Source of the DNA: Pseudomonas karstica
GTDB lineage: Bacteria > Pseudomonadota > Gammaproteobacteria > Pseudomonadales > Pseudomonadaceae
Length of the DNA: 64,000 nucleotides
Direction of reading: 5' to 3'
Assembly: GCF_009707515.1 (NCBI RefSeq)
Contig: NZ_WLYI01000012.1
Coordinates: 62,001 to 126,000 of the forward strand
The notes beneath the pieces were generated by a model. It searched no databases. It saw only the letters and a list, made by a program, of their open reading frames with translations, and was not told where the DNA came from. Shown here in pieces: positions 39,918 through 48,403 of the stretch; the first letter of the stretch is position 1; the number at the start of each line of letters is the position of its first letter. The translations under genes and the position numbers were made by a program.

Positions 39918-39951
39918 TGGGGGACTTCCTGATTATTGTTATAGGAAGGCT

Positions 39952-39977
39952 CGCCGGCCTGTAATAACAGGCCGGCG
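39952..39977. other. Intercistronic hairpin
   Basis: An 11-bp perfect inverted repeat (CGCCGGCCTGT/ACAGGCCGGCG) with an AATA loop lies between the DUF2783 gene and the MFS gene on the minus strand. No T-run follows in that direction, so it may limit read-through or protect the upstream mRNA. Confidence 0.65.
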
Positions 39978-40003
39978 GCAAACAGCACGAAAGGTCGGTG
40001 GGG

Positions 40004-40198
40004 CTATAGGTCCTGCAAGGCTGCGCGGGTCAGTTCGCTGAATTGCTCGGCATTTCCCAGCGCCTCAGCGCTGAGCAGGGCCAGTTTCACCAGAAATATT
40101 TCGCGCTTGCCTTGTGCTGCCTGGTCGAGGGCGTCAGCGAGTTGGTCATAAACGTTTTCAAGGTCCGAGGTGCTCAGTTGCTTCTGTTTCATGGTCAT
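40004..40198 (-). CDS. DUF2783 small protein
   Basis: A 64-residue acidic, helical protein of the DUF2783 group, which is commonly encoded beside FAD-dependent aromatic monooxygenases. It starts 4 bases after the monooxygenase stop. Two ATGs (40198 and 40192) share GAGG; the first is listed. Its role is unknown; an accessory or stabilising subunit is inferred only from the constant pairing. Confidence 0.68.
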   Translation of the reverse strand: MTMKQKQLSTSDLENVYDQLADALDQAAQGKREIFLVKLALLSAEALGNAEQFSELTRAALQDL

Positions 40199-40202
40199 GC
40201 CC

Positions 40203-41903
40203 TCACTCATTGCCCAAGGCGGTTTCGATGGCGTTACGCAAGGCCAGCCCGCTGAGCTGGTGCCAGCGCGCGCAGACGTGCTGGTCCGGCCGTGCCAGAT
40301 AGGCACTGCCAGCGACCGCGCCGTATTTGTTGCGCAAATGAGCGCTGCGATCGTCGATCAGTCCATCGGCACCGCTGACTTGGGCTTGCTGGTTGCCGGT
40401 AACGGCGAGGATCTGCAGGGGTACACCTTGCTCGCGCAGTGCCTGCGCCTGTGTCTGGATATCCTTCGCAACCTCGGTGGCATCGGTGAAGTACAGCAGG
40501 TAAAAAGACGCGCCCAGCTTGTCAAAGAGGAACTGGTCGTCACCCAGCTGAATGTTCAGTAGGGGTGCACCCTGGCGCGGCCCGCATTCGAAGCGGGTGT
40601 TGTCGTCGTCTTTGCAGTTCAGGGAAGAGTCGACGTAGTCATGGGCGCGCGAGGTACGCCAATGGTAGAGCGGGCGGACGAATGCCTGGGTCAGCGACAG
40701 CGACAGCACCGCATCGCGCACCAGGCAATGGCCCGGGGTTGGCGGGGTCATGAACCGCGTGCTTTTCCCCGCTTCGGCGATGATCTCACGGGCGGCAGCC
40801 ACACGCTCTGTACTGTACGAGGCGAGTAGGCCCGGGCCGGCCAGGCCCTTGATGGTCAGGGACAGCTTCCAGCCCAGATCATGGCAGTCCTGGAAGCCGG
40901 TGTTGGCGCCGCGAACGCCAAAAATCGGCAGCAGGTGCGCGGCATCGCCGGTGAAAATCACCCGGTCATGGATGTAGTTCGGCAAGGTCAGCGCCCGTGC
41001 GGAATACACCGAGCACCAGTCCAGTTCCCACTGCGGATTTTCTACCCCGACAATGCCCAGTTGTGCGTTGATTCGCTCGCGCAAGGACTCGGGCGACAAG
41101 GCCTGCTCCGGCGTTTCATCCAGCGGTAGCTGATAGTCGATTCGCCAGATATTGCCTGGCTCGCGGTGCATCAGCACGGTGTTGCCGGGGTTCCAGTGTG
41201 GGTCGAAGTAGGCCAGTCGCTCAGTCGGCAAATCGAGGTCGATCTTGATATCGGCAATCACGAAGCGACCCTCATAGGCAGCGCCTTCGAGTTTCAGGCC
41301 GAGCAGGCTGCGAATGGCCGAGCGAGCGCCGTCGGCGGCGACCACCCAGTTGGCTTGCAGCCGGTAGCTGCCGGCGGGTGTGTCAATGTCCAGGGTGGCG
41401 TAATCCTCGGCCTGGGTCAGCTGATCCACCTTGTTGCCCCAGCGCAGCTCGACCAGTGGATTGGCCTGGCAGGCGTCAACCAGAAACTGCTCCAGACAGG
41501 GCTGTTGCAGGTTGGTCATTGGCGCGAAGCGGTCATCCGCGTCATGGGGGGCCTCCATGCGAAAGACCCGTTGGTTGCGGTAGAAGGAGTTGCCAAAGCG
41601 CCAACTCAGCCCCGCCTCGACGACTCGATCCGCAACTCCGACTTGCTGGAGAATCTCCAGGGAGCGGCGAGTGAATACGATAGCGCGGCTGCCTTCGCTG
41701 ACCTGTCGTTCGGATTCCAGTACGATCGATGGTATGCCGTAGCGGGCCAGGTCCAATGCCGTGGTCAGGCCAATGGGCCCCGCGCCGACAATGACCACTG
41801 GGCGACGTTCAACCTGGCTGGCACCTACGCTGGCGGTGTGGGCAGGGAAAACCTGGTAGTCGAAATAAATAGAGCGGCGTGGCTCGGCGAGTGGTGTGTG
41901 CAT
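40203..41903 (-). CDS. FAD-dependent monooxygenase, aromatic hydroxylase type
   Basis: A 566-residue class A flavoprotein hydroxylase (FAD_binding_3 family). It shows the dinucleotide motif VIVGAGPIGLTTALDLA near residue 37, the internal AADGARSAIR motif near residue 190 and the second FAD motif FTGDAAHLLPIFGVRGANTG near residue 315. A C-terminal thioredoxin-like domain (from about residue 440) is as in MhpA/phenol hydroxylase relatives. It should hydroxylate a phenolic acid with NAD(P)H and O2. Substrate unknown. It is the promoter-proximal gene of the minus-strand cluster with DUF2783, MFS and LuxR genes. Confidence 0.87.
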   Translation of the reverse strand: MHTPLAEPRRSIYFDYQVFPAHTASVGASQVERRPVVIVGAGPIGLTTALDLARYGIPSIVLESERQVSEGSRAIVFTRRSLEILQQVGVADRVVEAGLSWRFGNSFYRNQRVFRMEAPHDADDRFAPMTNLQQPCLEQFLVDACQANPLVELRWGNKVDQLTQAEDYATLDIDTPAGSYRLQANWVVAADGARSAIRSLLGLKLEGAAYEGRFVIADIKIDLDLPTERLAYFDPHWNPGNTVLMHREPGNIWRIDYQLPLDETPEQALSPESLRERINAQLGIVGVENPQWELDWCSVYSARALTLPNYIHDRVIFTGDAAHLLPIFGVRGANTGFQDCHDLGWKLSLTIKGLAGPGLLASYSTERVAAAREIIAEAGKSTRFMTPPTPGHCLVRDAVLSLSLTQAFVRPLYHWRTSRAHDYVDSSLNCKDDDNTRFECGPRQGAPLLNIQLGDDQFLFDKLGASFYLLYFTDATEVAKDIQTQAQALREQGVPLQILAVTGNQQAQVSGADGLIDDRSAHLRNKYGAVAGSAYLARPDQHVCARWHQLSGLALRNAIETALGNE

Positions 41904-42837
41904 CGCGATGCGTCTCCGAATTTTTGTGATTGTTGGCCTGAGCCAGTTCGCAATTTCAGGCGACTTTAAGGCCCGCGTGGCAAAGGGATGTCCCCTTGAG
42001 GGGACAACTTGCTGGTAGGCCCCGGTATGGCGAACGATAACGGGCGGAACTATTGCTACTCAGCCTGTATACAGCCGGCTCAAGGTGTACGAAGCCTTGC
42101 GCTACTGCCCATGTACACATCACGCCGAAAGCCAATTCGACCTGTTCAGCTTCTCGGATGCATCGAGCATGGAACGCTTGAATTTCCACCACGCGATGGT
42201 CAACGGCCAATAGCTCTGAACGAACTTTGCCTGGCGGCCATGGCCGTCTTGGGGAGTGAGCGATTCGAGTTGCAATGACGTATCAACCCAAGATCAATGA
42301 GAGCGTCGGTAGACCATTGTTATAATGTTTCATTGAGCGTGAATGCCTGACGAAAGTGCTGGCGAAATCCGGATGCCGCTCAAAGAGCGGTATCCAGGTT
42401 TATTTTTAGTTATTCAATGGCTGGAGCGTACTGTTTCTTGTCATGCCCTATTTGTTGTTGCTGCAATATTTAAAGATGGCTAGCGACGCTTTAGATTTTT
42501 GGAAGCGCACATCACCCACATGACTCTGTCAGCGTTCAATAGCCAGCAAAGGATCCAAAGCTCTGTGATTTGGTGAAGGGAACGATTAAACAGTCATTCA
42601 TACAGTCGATAGCCGGTATCTCGATATTCAATAGTACTTGTTGCTGCCTCCATGGGTCTCTGATCGCCCAAGAAAATAGGCTGGTTACTCATAAGCTCAA
42701 GATTTTAAAGATAAATTTGTCATGTAGGTCTAATTGATAGCCTGCTATCTATGTGTTAGCGTCGCGGCCCTTCAAGTTGTGCGCGCAATACGCCTTCTTC
42801 TCTAACACGTAATAGAACGCATCCAGTAAGGCTTCCA
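41904..42837. other. Gene-poor spacer
   Basis: A 934-base stretch, AT-richer towards the right, without a supported gene. A frame on the plus strand at 42019-42213 is open and reads like protein (RLKVYEALRYCPCTHH...) but has no start codon, so it may be a decayed fragment. The right half should hold the promoter of the porin gene. Confidence 0.4.
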
Positions 42838-44178
42838 GTGAAGATCAAGATCATTCCTGTCAGTGGGTTATTTATAAGCATTGTTGCAACGGGAGCCATG
42901 GCGCAGGAGCAAATGTTCTCCGCGAACTCTCGATGGATGACCGGCGATTGGGGTGGTTTGCGAACCGAATTGCTGGGTAAGGGATATGACTTTCAATTCA
43001 GTTATCAGTCGGAAAGTGCCTCTAATCTTCACGGCGGATATAACCACGACTCTACGGTCCGTTATACCGATCAATTCAACATGGGCGGTGCATTTGATCT
43101 TGAAAAGATTCTGGGTTGGGAGCAGGCCAATCTTCAGTTACTTATTACAGAGCGTAGCGGTCGAGACATAACCAATGATCGTCTTACAGACTCACGCACG
43201 GGTACGCTCGGGTCTTCGGTCCAGGAGAACTACGGACGTGGCCAGACCTGGCGCATTACCACATTGGCGTATCAACAAAAATTCTTCGATGACGTTTTGG
43301 ACATAAAAGTGGGCCGCTTGCCTATCGGCAGTGACTTCGATTCGACAGGTTGTGTTTTTCAGAACAACTCATTGTGCGGCGGCCTGGTTGGTCACGCGTC
43401 CACCGTTTGGTACAACTCACCAGTGGGGCAATGGGGAGGGCGAGTCAAGGTCAACTTCACCCCGAAAATCTACGCCCAGGTGGGCGCCTACGAATACAAC
43501 CCGAGCCTGCTGGAAAGCAACAACGGCTTCAAGCTGAACACATCAGGACGACAGGGAACGACCTATGTCGGCGAATTGGGTTGGACACCGTCGTTGGGTG
43601 AGGCCGGGATGGCGGGCAAGTACATGGTCGGAGGCTACTGGAACAGCGCAACGGCCAATGATGTGCTTGAAGATGCCAACGGCCAAAGCAAACAAGTGAC
43701 TGGCGAGGCGGCAGATCAGCTTGATGGGCGCTATGGCATGTATGCCTATGCTCGCCAGCAAATCACCACCGTGGGCGGTGACGCCAAGCGTGGTCTCAGT
43801 GTGTTCGCCCATTACTCCCAGTACGACAAGCGCAGCAGCACTCTGGATTGGCAGGCTCAGGTGGGCGCTATTTATGCCGGTCCATTCGACGCCCGTCCGC
43901 AGGATTCGCTGGCGATTGGCTTCAGTGAGCTGCACGTCAATCCGGCGCTGACAAAAAATCAGCACTTGCACAACGAAGCGCGCAATCTCACGGACTATGA
44001 TAACCCGGCTTATCAGCCGATCCAGCACGCTGAGTACGTGGCAGAAATACATTACGACTTCAAATTGACGCCTTGGTTGATGCTGCGTCCCAACATTCAG
44101 TACCTCTCCAATCCCGGCGGCGTTTACGAAGTGGATAACGCCACCGTTGTAGGCTTGACTGTCAATACTGTGTTCTGA
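42838..44178 (+). CDS. Carbohydrate porin, OprB family
   Basis: A 446-residue outer-membrane β-barrel. A signal peptide (about 1-22, ending AMA) precedes WMTGDWGGLRTELLGKGYDF, the family's opening motif. Alternating hydrophobic strands run to a C-terminal Phe (VNTVF), the signal for outer-membrane insertion. It should let sugars or sugar acids cross the outer membrane for the periplasmic dehydrogenase encoded next. The start is GTG 42838 with AAGG upstream. Confidence 0.88.
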   Translation: MKIKIIPVSGLFISIVATGAMAQEQMFSANSRWMTGDWGGLRTELLGKGYDFQFSYQSESASNLHGGYNHDSTVRYTDQFNMGGAFDLEKILGWEQANLQLLITERSGRDITNDRLTDSRTGTLGSSVQENYGRGQTWRITTLAYQQKFFDDVLDIKVGRLPIGSDFDSTGCVFQNNSLCGGLVGHASTVWYNSPVGQWGGRVKVNFTPKIYAQVGAYEYNPSLLESNNGFKLNTSGRQGTTYVGELGWTPSLGEAGMAGKYMVGGYWNSATANDVLEDANGQSKQVTGEAADQLDGRYGMYAYARQQITTVGGDAKRGLSVFAHYSQYDKRSSTLDWQAQVGAIYAGPFDARPQDSLAIGFSELHVNPALTKNQHLHNEARNLTDYDNPAYQPIQHAEYVAEIHYDFKLTPWLMLRPNIQYLSNPGGVYEVDNATVVGLTVNTVF

Positions 44179-44218
44179 GCTGCGGCTTTTCACTCCTTCA
44201 CACAATAGGAAAACAACG

Positions 44219-46588
44219 ATGATTCTCAGAGTGACAAGTATCGTGATGGCGATACTGGGTATTGCGCTGCTGTACATGGGCGTACAGTTGGTGGCTGTCG
44301 GTGGTTCGCCAGCGTATACCGTTATTGCCGTTGGCGTGCTGGTGACGGCGGTTTTGATATTCCTGAAAAAAAGAGCGGCGCTGCCCCTGTACGCACTGAT
44401 GATGTGGGGGATTCTGATCTGGATCATCTACGAGGTTGGCTTCGATAAGTGGCAGTGGATTCCCCGTGGCGGTCTGTTCGCGCTGATAGGGTTTTGGCTG
44501 GCACTCCCTTGGGTGGTGCGTCGGCTTAATCAGACCCAGGCGCCCGCCGATACCCGCGGTTTTCATCCCTTCCTGGGTGGCACGGTAGGGGTAATGATGG
44601 TGATCGTGATTGCCGTCATGTTCTACGATCCCTACCCGATACAAGGTCAGCTCAGCAATCCTGTGACGTCACGCAGCACCGATGTAGCAGGGAAGGACTG
44701 GGTGGCTTATGGCGGTACCAATAATGGCCAGCGCTTCTCCAGCCTGGACCAAATCAAGCCAGACAATATCAAGAAACTGTCGGTTGCCTGGGAGTACCAC
44801 ACCGGCGACCTGCGCGACGCTGAAAAAGATGCCAGCGAGTACACGTTTGAAGCGACGCCCCTGAAGGTCAATAACCGGGTGTACCTGTGTACCGCTCATA
44901 ACGAGGTGCATGCCCTGAACCCGCAGACCGGGAAACTGGACTGGAAGTACGCCCCGCAGAAAAACCGCTCCTACCTGCAACAGCATCAGACCTGCCGAGG
45001 CGTGAGTTATTACTCTGCGGCTTCCGATAATGGTCAATCCGCTGCGATGCAATGCGAAAAACGCATTATCACGGCAACGGCGGATGCCAAGCTGGTGGCG
45101 CTGGACGCGGATACCGGCAAAGTGTGCAATGACTTTGGCCTCAACGGTGTGGTTGATCTGAGTGCCAACATGGGCGAGATTCGCCCACATGCCTTGATGC
45201 AAACAGCGGCGCCGCTGGTGGCGGGCAATCTGATTGTTGTCGGTGGCTCGGTCATGGACAACGGTTACAACGATGGCAACCCATCCGGCGTGATCAGGGC
45301 CTACAACGTGATCACCGGCCAGTTGGTGTGGAACTTCGACCCCGCCAGTCCGGAGAATACCCAGCCGATTCCGGCGGACAAGACCTATCCCTACGACACC
45401 CCTGTCGCATGGGGCACCCTGAGTGCCGACATGAAAAATGGTCTGGTCTACGTTCCTTTCGGTAATGCCTCGCCCGATGAACTTGGCACCCAGCGTGACC
45501 CAAACAGCAATACTGAAAAATTCCGCGATACCCTGGTGGCGCTCGACCTGAGCACGGGTGCGTTCAAGTGGAAATTCCAGACTTCGCACAACGACCTGTG
45601 GGACCGCGATAATCCTTCGCAGCCTACGCTGGTCGACCTGGGTAAGGAGGGTAGCAAGCAACCGGCACTGCTATTGCCAACCAAAGTCGGTAATATCTTT
45701 GTACTCAATCGCCTGACAGGGGAGCCAATTGTCCCTGTCGATCAGGTCGAGGTCTCGACCCAAGGTGGTGTGGAGGGTGAGCACTTTGCTGCAACACAAC
45801 CGGTTTCCAAGCTCAACTTCATTCCTGAAGCGCTGACGGAAAAATCCATGTGGGGCATGACACCTTTTGATCAGATGTCTTGCCGCATCAGCTACAGGCA
45901 GCTGCGTTACGATGGTAATCCATGGACGCCAAGTACCGAGTCTGGCTCGCTCATTTTTCCTGGCAACATCGGTGCCTTCAACTGGGGCTCGGTGGCTGTC
46001 GATCCTGACCGGCAGATCCTGATCGCAGCGCCTGTGCGTCTCGCCTACAAATACAACCTGATCAAGCGTACTGCGCAAACAGAAGACAAACGCCTGTTTA
46101 CCCAGGATGGAACGCCCTACTGGAACGAAAACTTCAAAGGCGACTATGCCATCCGTATTCAGCAGTTCGCCTCTGGTCTTGGGGTTCCCTGTATCGCGCC
46201 GCCTTGGGGGCGCATGGTCGGGGTTGACCTGAACACCGGCAAAACCGAATGGATGCGTCGCACTGGAACCACTAAAAACCTGAAAACCAGTTTCCTGCCA
46301 GGGCGCTTCCCGATCGGCTTCCCGATGGGCATGGTTGCCCATGGTGGGCCCTTGGTAACTGCTGGTGGCGTGGTTTTCCACGGTGCAACGGCTGATAACT
46401 TTATCCGTGCCTACGATATCAATACGGGCGAAACCCTCTGGCAGACCGAACTGCCCGCGGGCGGGCAGGCCACGCCATCGACCTATATGGGCAGCGATGG
46501 CAAGCAGTATGTGATCATCTCTGCCGGTGGTCATGGCTCCCTTGGAACAACCCTGGGGGATAGTGTGATTGCGTTCCGCCTGGATTAA
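44219..46588 (+). CDS. Membrane PQQ dehydrogenase, glucose/quinate/shikimate family
   Basis: A 789-residue quinoprotein. Four or five N-terminal helices (residues about 3-140) anchor it in the inner membrane; the rest forms a periplasmic eight-bladed propeller that binds PQQ and passes electrons to ubiquinone. HNDLWDRDNPSQP holds the catalytic Asp region, and GGQATPSTYMGSDGKQYV is a propeller signature. It resembles Gcd in layout but departs from it in the substrate face (for example MTPFDQMSCRISYRQLRY), so I leave the substrate open among aldoses, quinate or shikimate. Likely co-transcribed with the porin, 40 bases upstream. Confidence 0.86.
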   Translation: MILRVTSIVMAILGIALLYMGVQLVAVGGSPAYTVIAVGVLVTAVLIFLKKRAALPLYALMMWGILIWIIYEVGFDKWQWIPRGGLFALIGFWLALPWVVRRLNQTQAPADTRGFHPFLGGTVGVMMVIVIAVMFYDPYPIQGQLSNPVTSRSTDVAGKDWVAYGGTNNGQRFSSLDQIKPDNIKKLSVAWEYHTGDLRDAEKDASEYTFEATPLKVNNRVYLCTAHNEVHALNPQTGKLDWKYAPQKNRSYLQQHQTCRGVSYYSAASDNGQSAAMQCEKRIITATADAKLVALDADTGKVCNDFGLNGVVDLSANMGEIRPHALMQTAAPLVAGNLIVVGGSVMDNGYNDGNPSGVIRAYNVITGQLVWNFDPASPENTQPIPADKTYPYDTPVAWGTLSADMKNGLVYVPFGNASPDELGTQRDPNSNTEKFRDTLVALDLSTGAFKWKFQTSHNDLWDRDNPSQPTLVDLGKEGSKQPALLLPTKVGNIFVLNRLTGEPIVPVDQVEVSTQGGVEGEHFAATQPVSKLNFIPEALTEKSMWGMTPFDQMSCRISYRQLRYDGNPWTPSTESGSLIFPGNIGAFNWGSVAVDPDRQILIAAPVRLAYKYNLIKRTAQTEDKRLFTQDGTPYWNENFKGDYAIRIQQFASGLGVPCIAPPWGRMVGVDLNTGKTEWMRRTGTTKNLKTSFLPGRFPIGFPMGMVAHGGPLVTAGGVVFHGATADNFIRAYDINTGETLWQTELPAGGQATPSTYMGSDGKQYVIISAGGHGSLGTTLGDSVIAFRLD

Positions 46589-46606
46589 GCGATCGGTCTG
46601 ATAAAG

Positions 46607-46640
46607 AAGGGCCGGGCACTCAAGTGTCCCGGCCCTTTGT
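46607..46640 (+). terminator. Terminator after the PQQ dehydrogenase gene
   Basis: A 10-bp stem (AAGGGCCGGG/CCCGGCCCTT) with an 11-base loop is followed by TTTG, 18 bases after the stop codon. Confidence 0.75.
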
Positions 46641-46671
46641 CGCCAGTGCCCACGGCATTGGTCGCTGCGGA

Positions 46672-46984
46672 TCAGTCTTGCGGCAGGTTATTGAATATTT
46701 TTTCCAGCGTTGCGTTCAGTTTGGTGATCTGGGCTTCAGTCAGGCCTTTGAAACTGGTGCGGAAGATATCGCTGGTACCCTGCTGGATTTCCTCGATGGC
46801 ATGGCGGCCTGTGTCGGTGAGCGAAACCTGAGTCACCCGCCCGTCACTGGCGCTGGTACCAGCGCGGGATGTCCATATCGATTTTCTTCAGCGCTTTCTC
46901 CATGGCCATTGAGTAGCGGCTATGCAGGCGAGCCAACCAGTAGAAGGGGAATTCGTCCTTATTGAAGTCTTCGCTGGCGGGGTT
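46672..46984 (-). pseudogene. MarR-family regulator with an internal deletion
   Basis: The 5' part (DFNKDEFPFYWLARLHSRYS...MDIPRW, 46984-46866) and the 3' part (TSASDGRVTQVSLTDTGRH...KIFNNLPQD, 46860-46672) of one MarR protein are both readable but in different frames. About 50 residues between them, covering the DNA-recognition helix, are missing, and no start codon remains in front. The break lies near 46860. The product cannot be a working repressor. Confidence 0.8.
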
Positions 46985-47032
46985 GTGGGTGAATGCGATG
47001 GCGGGGCACGGCCATGCCGATGGCCCGATCAC

Positions 47033-47132
47033 GCCCGGGCAGCGGTTGGTCGGTGCCAGCGACCAGGATCAGGCGACGAATTTGAGGCGTGAGCGGGTCG
47101 ATCCGTTCGATACGCAAAGACAGGCTGGGCAT
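47033..47132 (-). pseudogene. 5' remnant of a PDR/VanB-type oxidoreductase gene
   Basis: An ATG at 47132, with AGGA upstream, opens MPSLSLRIERIDPLTPQIRR, typical of the N-terminus of phthalate-dioxygenase-reductase-like flavoproteins. Homology stops after about 33 residues (PLPG), where the sequence runs directly into the marR fragment. The remaining 280 or so residues are gone. This is recognition by eye from a short stretch. Confidence 0.55.
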
Positions 47133-47281
47133 GCACGATTCCTGAACAGGGCGAGCGCTGCCCGCCGTTGAAGTCGTACACACTGTAGGGAAGGGGGCAG
47201 GGGTGAAAAAGCCGATATCGGCAAGTCGATAGCCGCATTTTGCGTAAATAGGCAGGGCTGGGCGTCAGGCGGCTGTGCAGA

Positions 47282-48181
47282 TTAGCTGGCAGCGTCCACC
47301 ACGTCTCGGTAGTACGCCTTCAGCGTATCGACGAACTCCTCGGCCAGTCGCGTCCGGGTTTGTGCGGCCGGCCATATCACATAGGTCGGAAAGAGGATGT
47401 CCGGCCTGAACGGTCTGATCACGATATCCCGATGTTGATAATCCTTGGCGACCAATGGGTGGGCGAGGGTGATGCCCATGCCGAGGGCGACCATTTCGCA
47501 GTTGATAGCGCTGTACTGCGCTTCGACGGCCATCACCCGCTCGACGCCTGCCTGTTCGAACAAACCGTCGACCTGTGATCGTGTGCCATCGCCATGACAG
47601 AGTGAAATGAACGCTTGCCCTTCGAGGTCTTTGAAGGTGAGGTGCGAGCGTTTCGCCAGCGCATGTGAGCGAGGCAATACACACACGGCTGCTGATTGGG
47701 CGAGCAACTCGACTTGATGGCTGTTGACGTCGCCGGGATGCACCACGATGCCGATGTCGCAAAATTGCGACTTTACCCATTGCTCCACCGTAGGCGAGGA
47801 GTTCACGTGCAATGACACCGTGAGTTCCGGGCGCGTATCGGTGAAGTGCTTGATCACTTCGGGAAGCACGCTCATGCCGGTCGAGGGCACGGCCGCCACG
47901 CGTAAACTTCCCGTGCCCAGGTTGCGAATGTTCTTCGCCGAATGCTTGAGGCTGTCGAGCCCCACATAGGCGCGCTCCACTTCATGAAAGAACGCCTGGC
48001 CCTCTTGAGTCGGGATTAGCCGCACGCCCGCGCGCTTGAACAGGGTCAGCCCGGTGCTCAGTTCCAGCTGTGCAATCAACCGACTGACATTGGGCTGCGA
48101 GGTGTATAGCACTTCTGCCGCAGCGGTCATGGAGCCCAAGCGCATGACGCTGCGGAATGCTTCTATCTGCCTGAGGTTCAT
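47282..48181 (-). CDS. LysR-family regulator of the amine oxidation cluster
   Basis: A 299-residue LysR-type activator. The winged helix-turn-helix is at residues 1-60 (MNLRQIEAFRSVMRLGSMTA), followed by a periplasmic-binding-like sensor domain (LRVAAVPSTGMSVLPEVIKHF). It is close to the NocR/OccR type in its start. ATG 48181 follows GGAAG; a much longer open frame upstream is antisense to the neighbouring gene. It diverges from the ABC-oxidase operon, so it most likely activates it on binding the substrate. Confidence 0.87.
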   Translation of the reverse strand: MNLRQIEAFRSVMRLGSMTAAAEVLYTSQPNVSRLIAQLELSTGLTLFKRAGVRLIPTQEGQAFFHEVERAYVGLDSLKHSAKNIRNLGTGSLRVAAVPSTGMSVLPEVIKHFTDTRPELTVSLHVNSSPTVEQWVKSQFCDIGIVVHPGDVNSHQVELLAQSAAVCVLPRSHALAKRSHLTFKDLEGQAFISLCHGDGTRSQVDGLFEQAGVERVMAVEAQYSAINCEMVALGMGITLAHPLVAKDYQHRDIVIRPFRPDILFPTYVIWPAAQTRTRLAEEFVDTLKAYYRDVVDAAS

Positions 48182-48319
48182 GCTGATCTTCCATGTCAAA
48201 TATGAATAACTAACCCGGATATTGTGATTTGACCATATGGATAGTGCCTCGCAATACTCCAGGCCAGCAACCCATAGCGCACATGAAGATGCGCCATCCC
48301 GTGCTGTATTTGCCGGGAA

Positions 48320-48337
48320 CATGCAGCGCGCTGCATG
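48320..48337. promoter_or_regulatory. 18-bp perfect palindrome in the LysR/ABC spacer
   Basis: CATGCAGCGCGCTGCATG is an uninterrupted perfect dyad 67 bases before the binding-protein start. It could be an operator or an RNA hairpin in the leader. It does not have the T-N11-A form typical of LysR sites. Confidence 0.5.
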
Positions 48338-48403
48338 GTTTCGAGTGACGTCGAAGCAACTGACGCATTGTTCGATCTGCCCCACGCACTTCGGAGATAG
48401 TCT

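Noticed and set aside
44219..46588. Assigning the symbol gcd to the PQQ dehydrogenase
   Set aside because: The family also contains quinate and other dehydrogenases, and residues around the substrate face differ from glucose dehydrogenases as I recall them.
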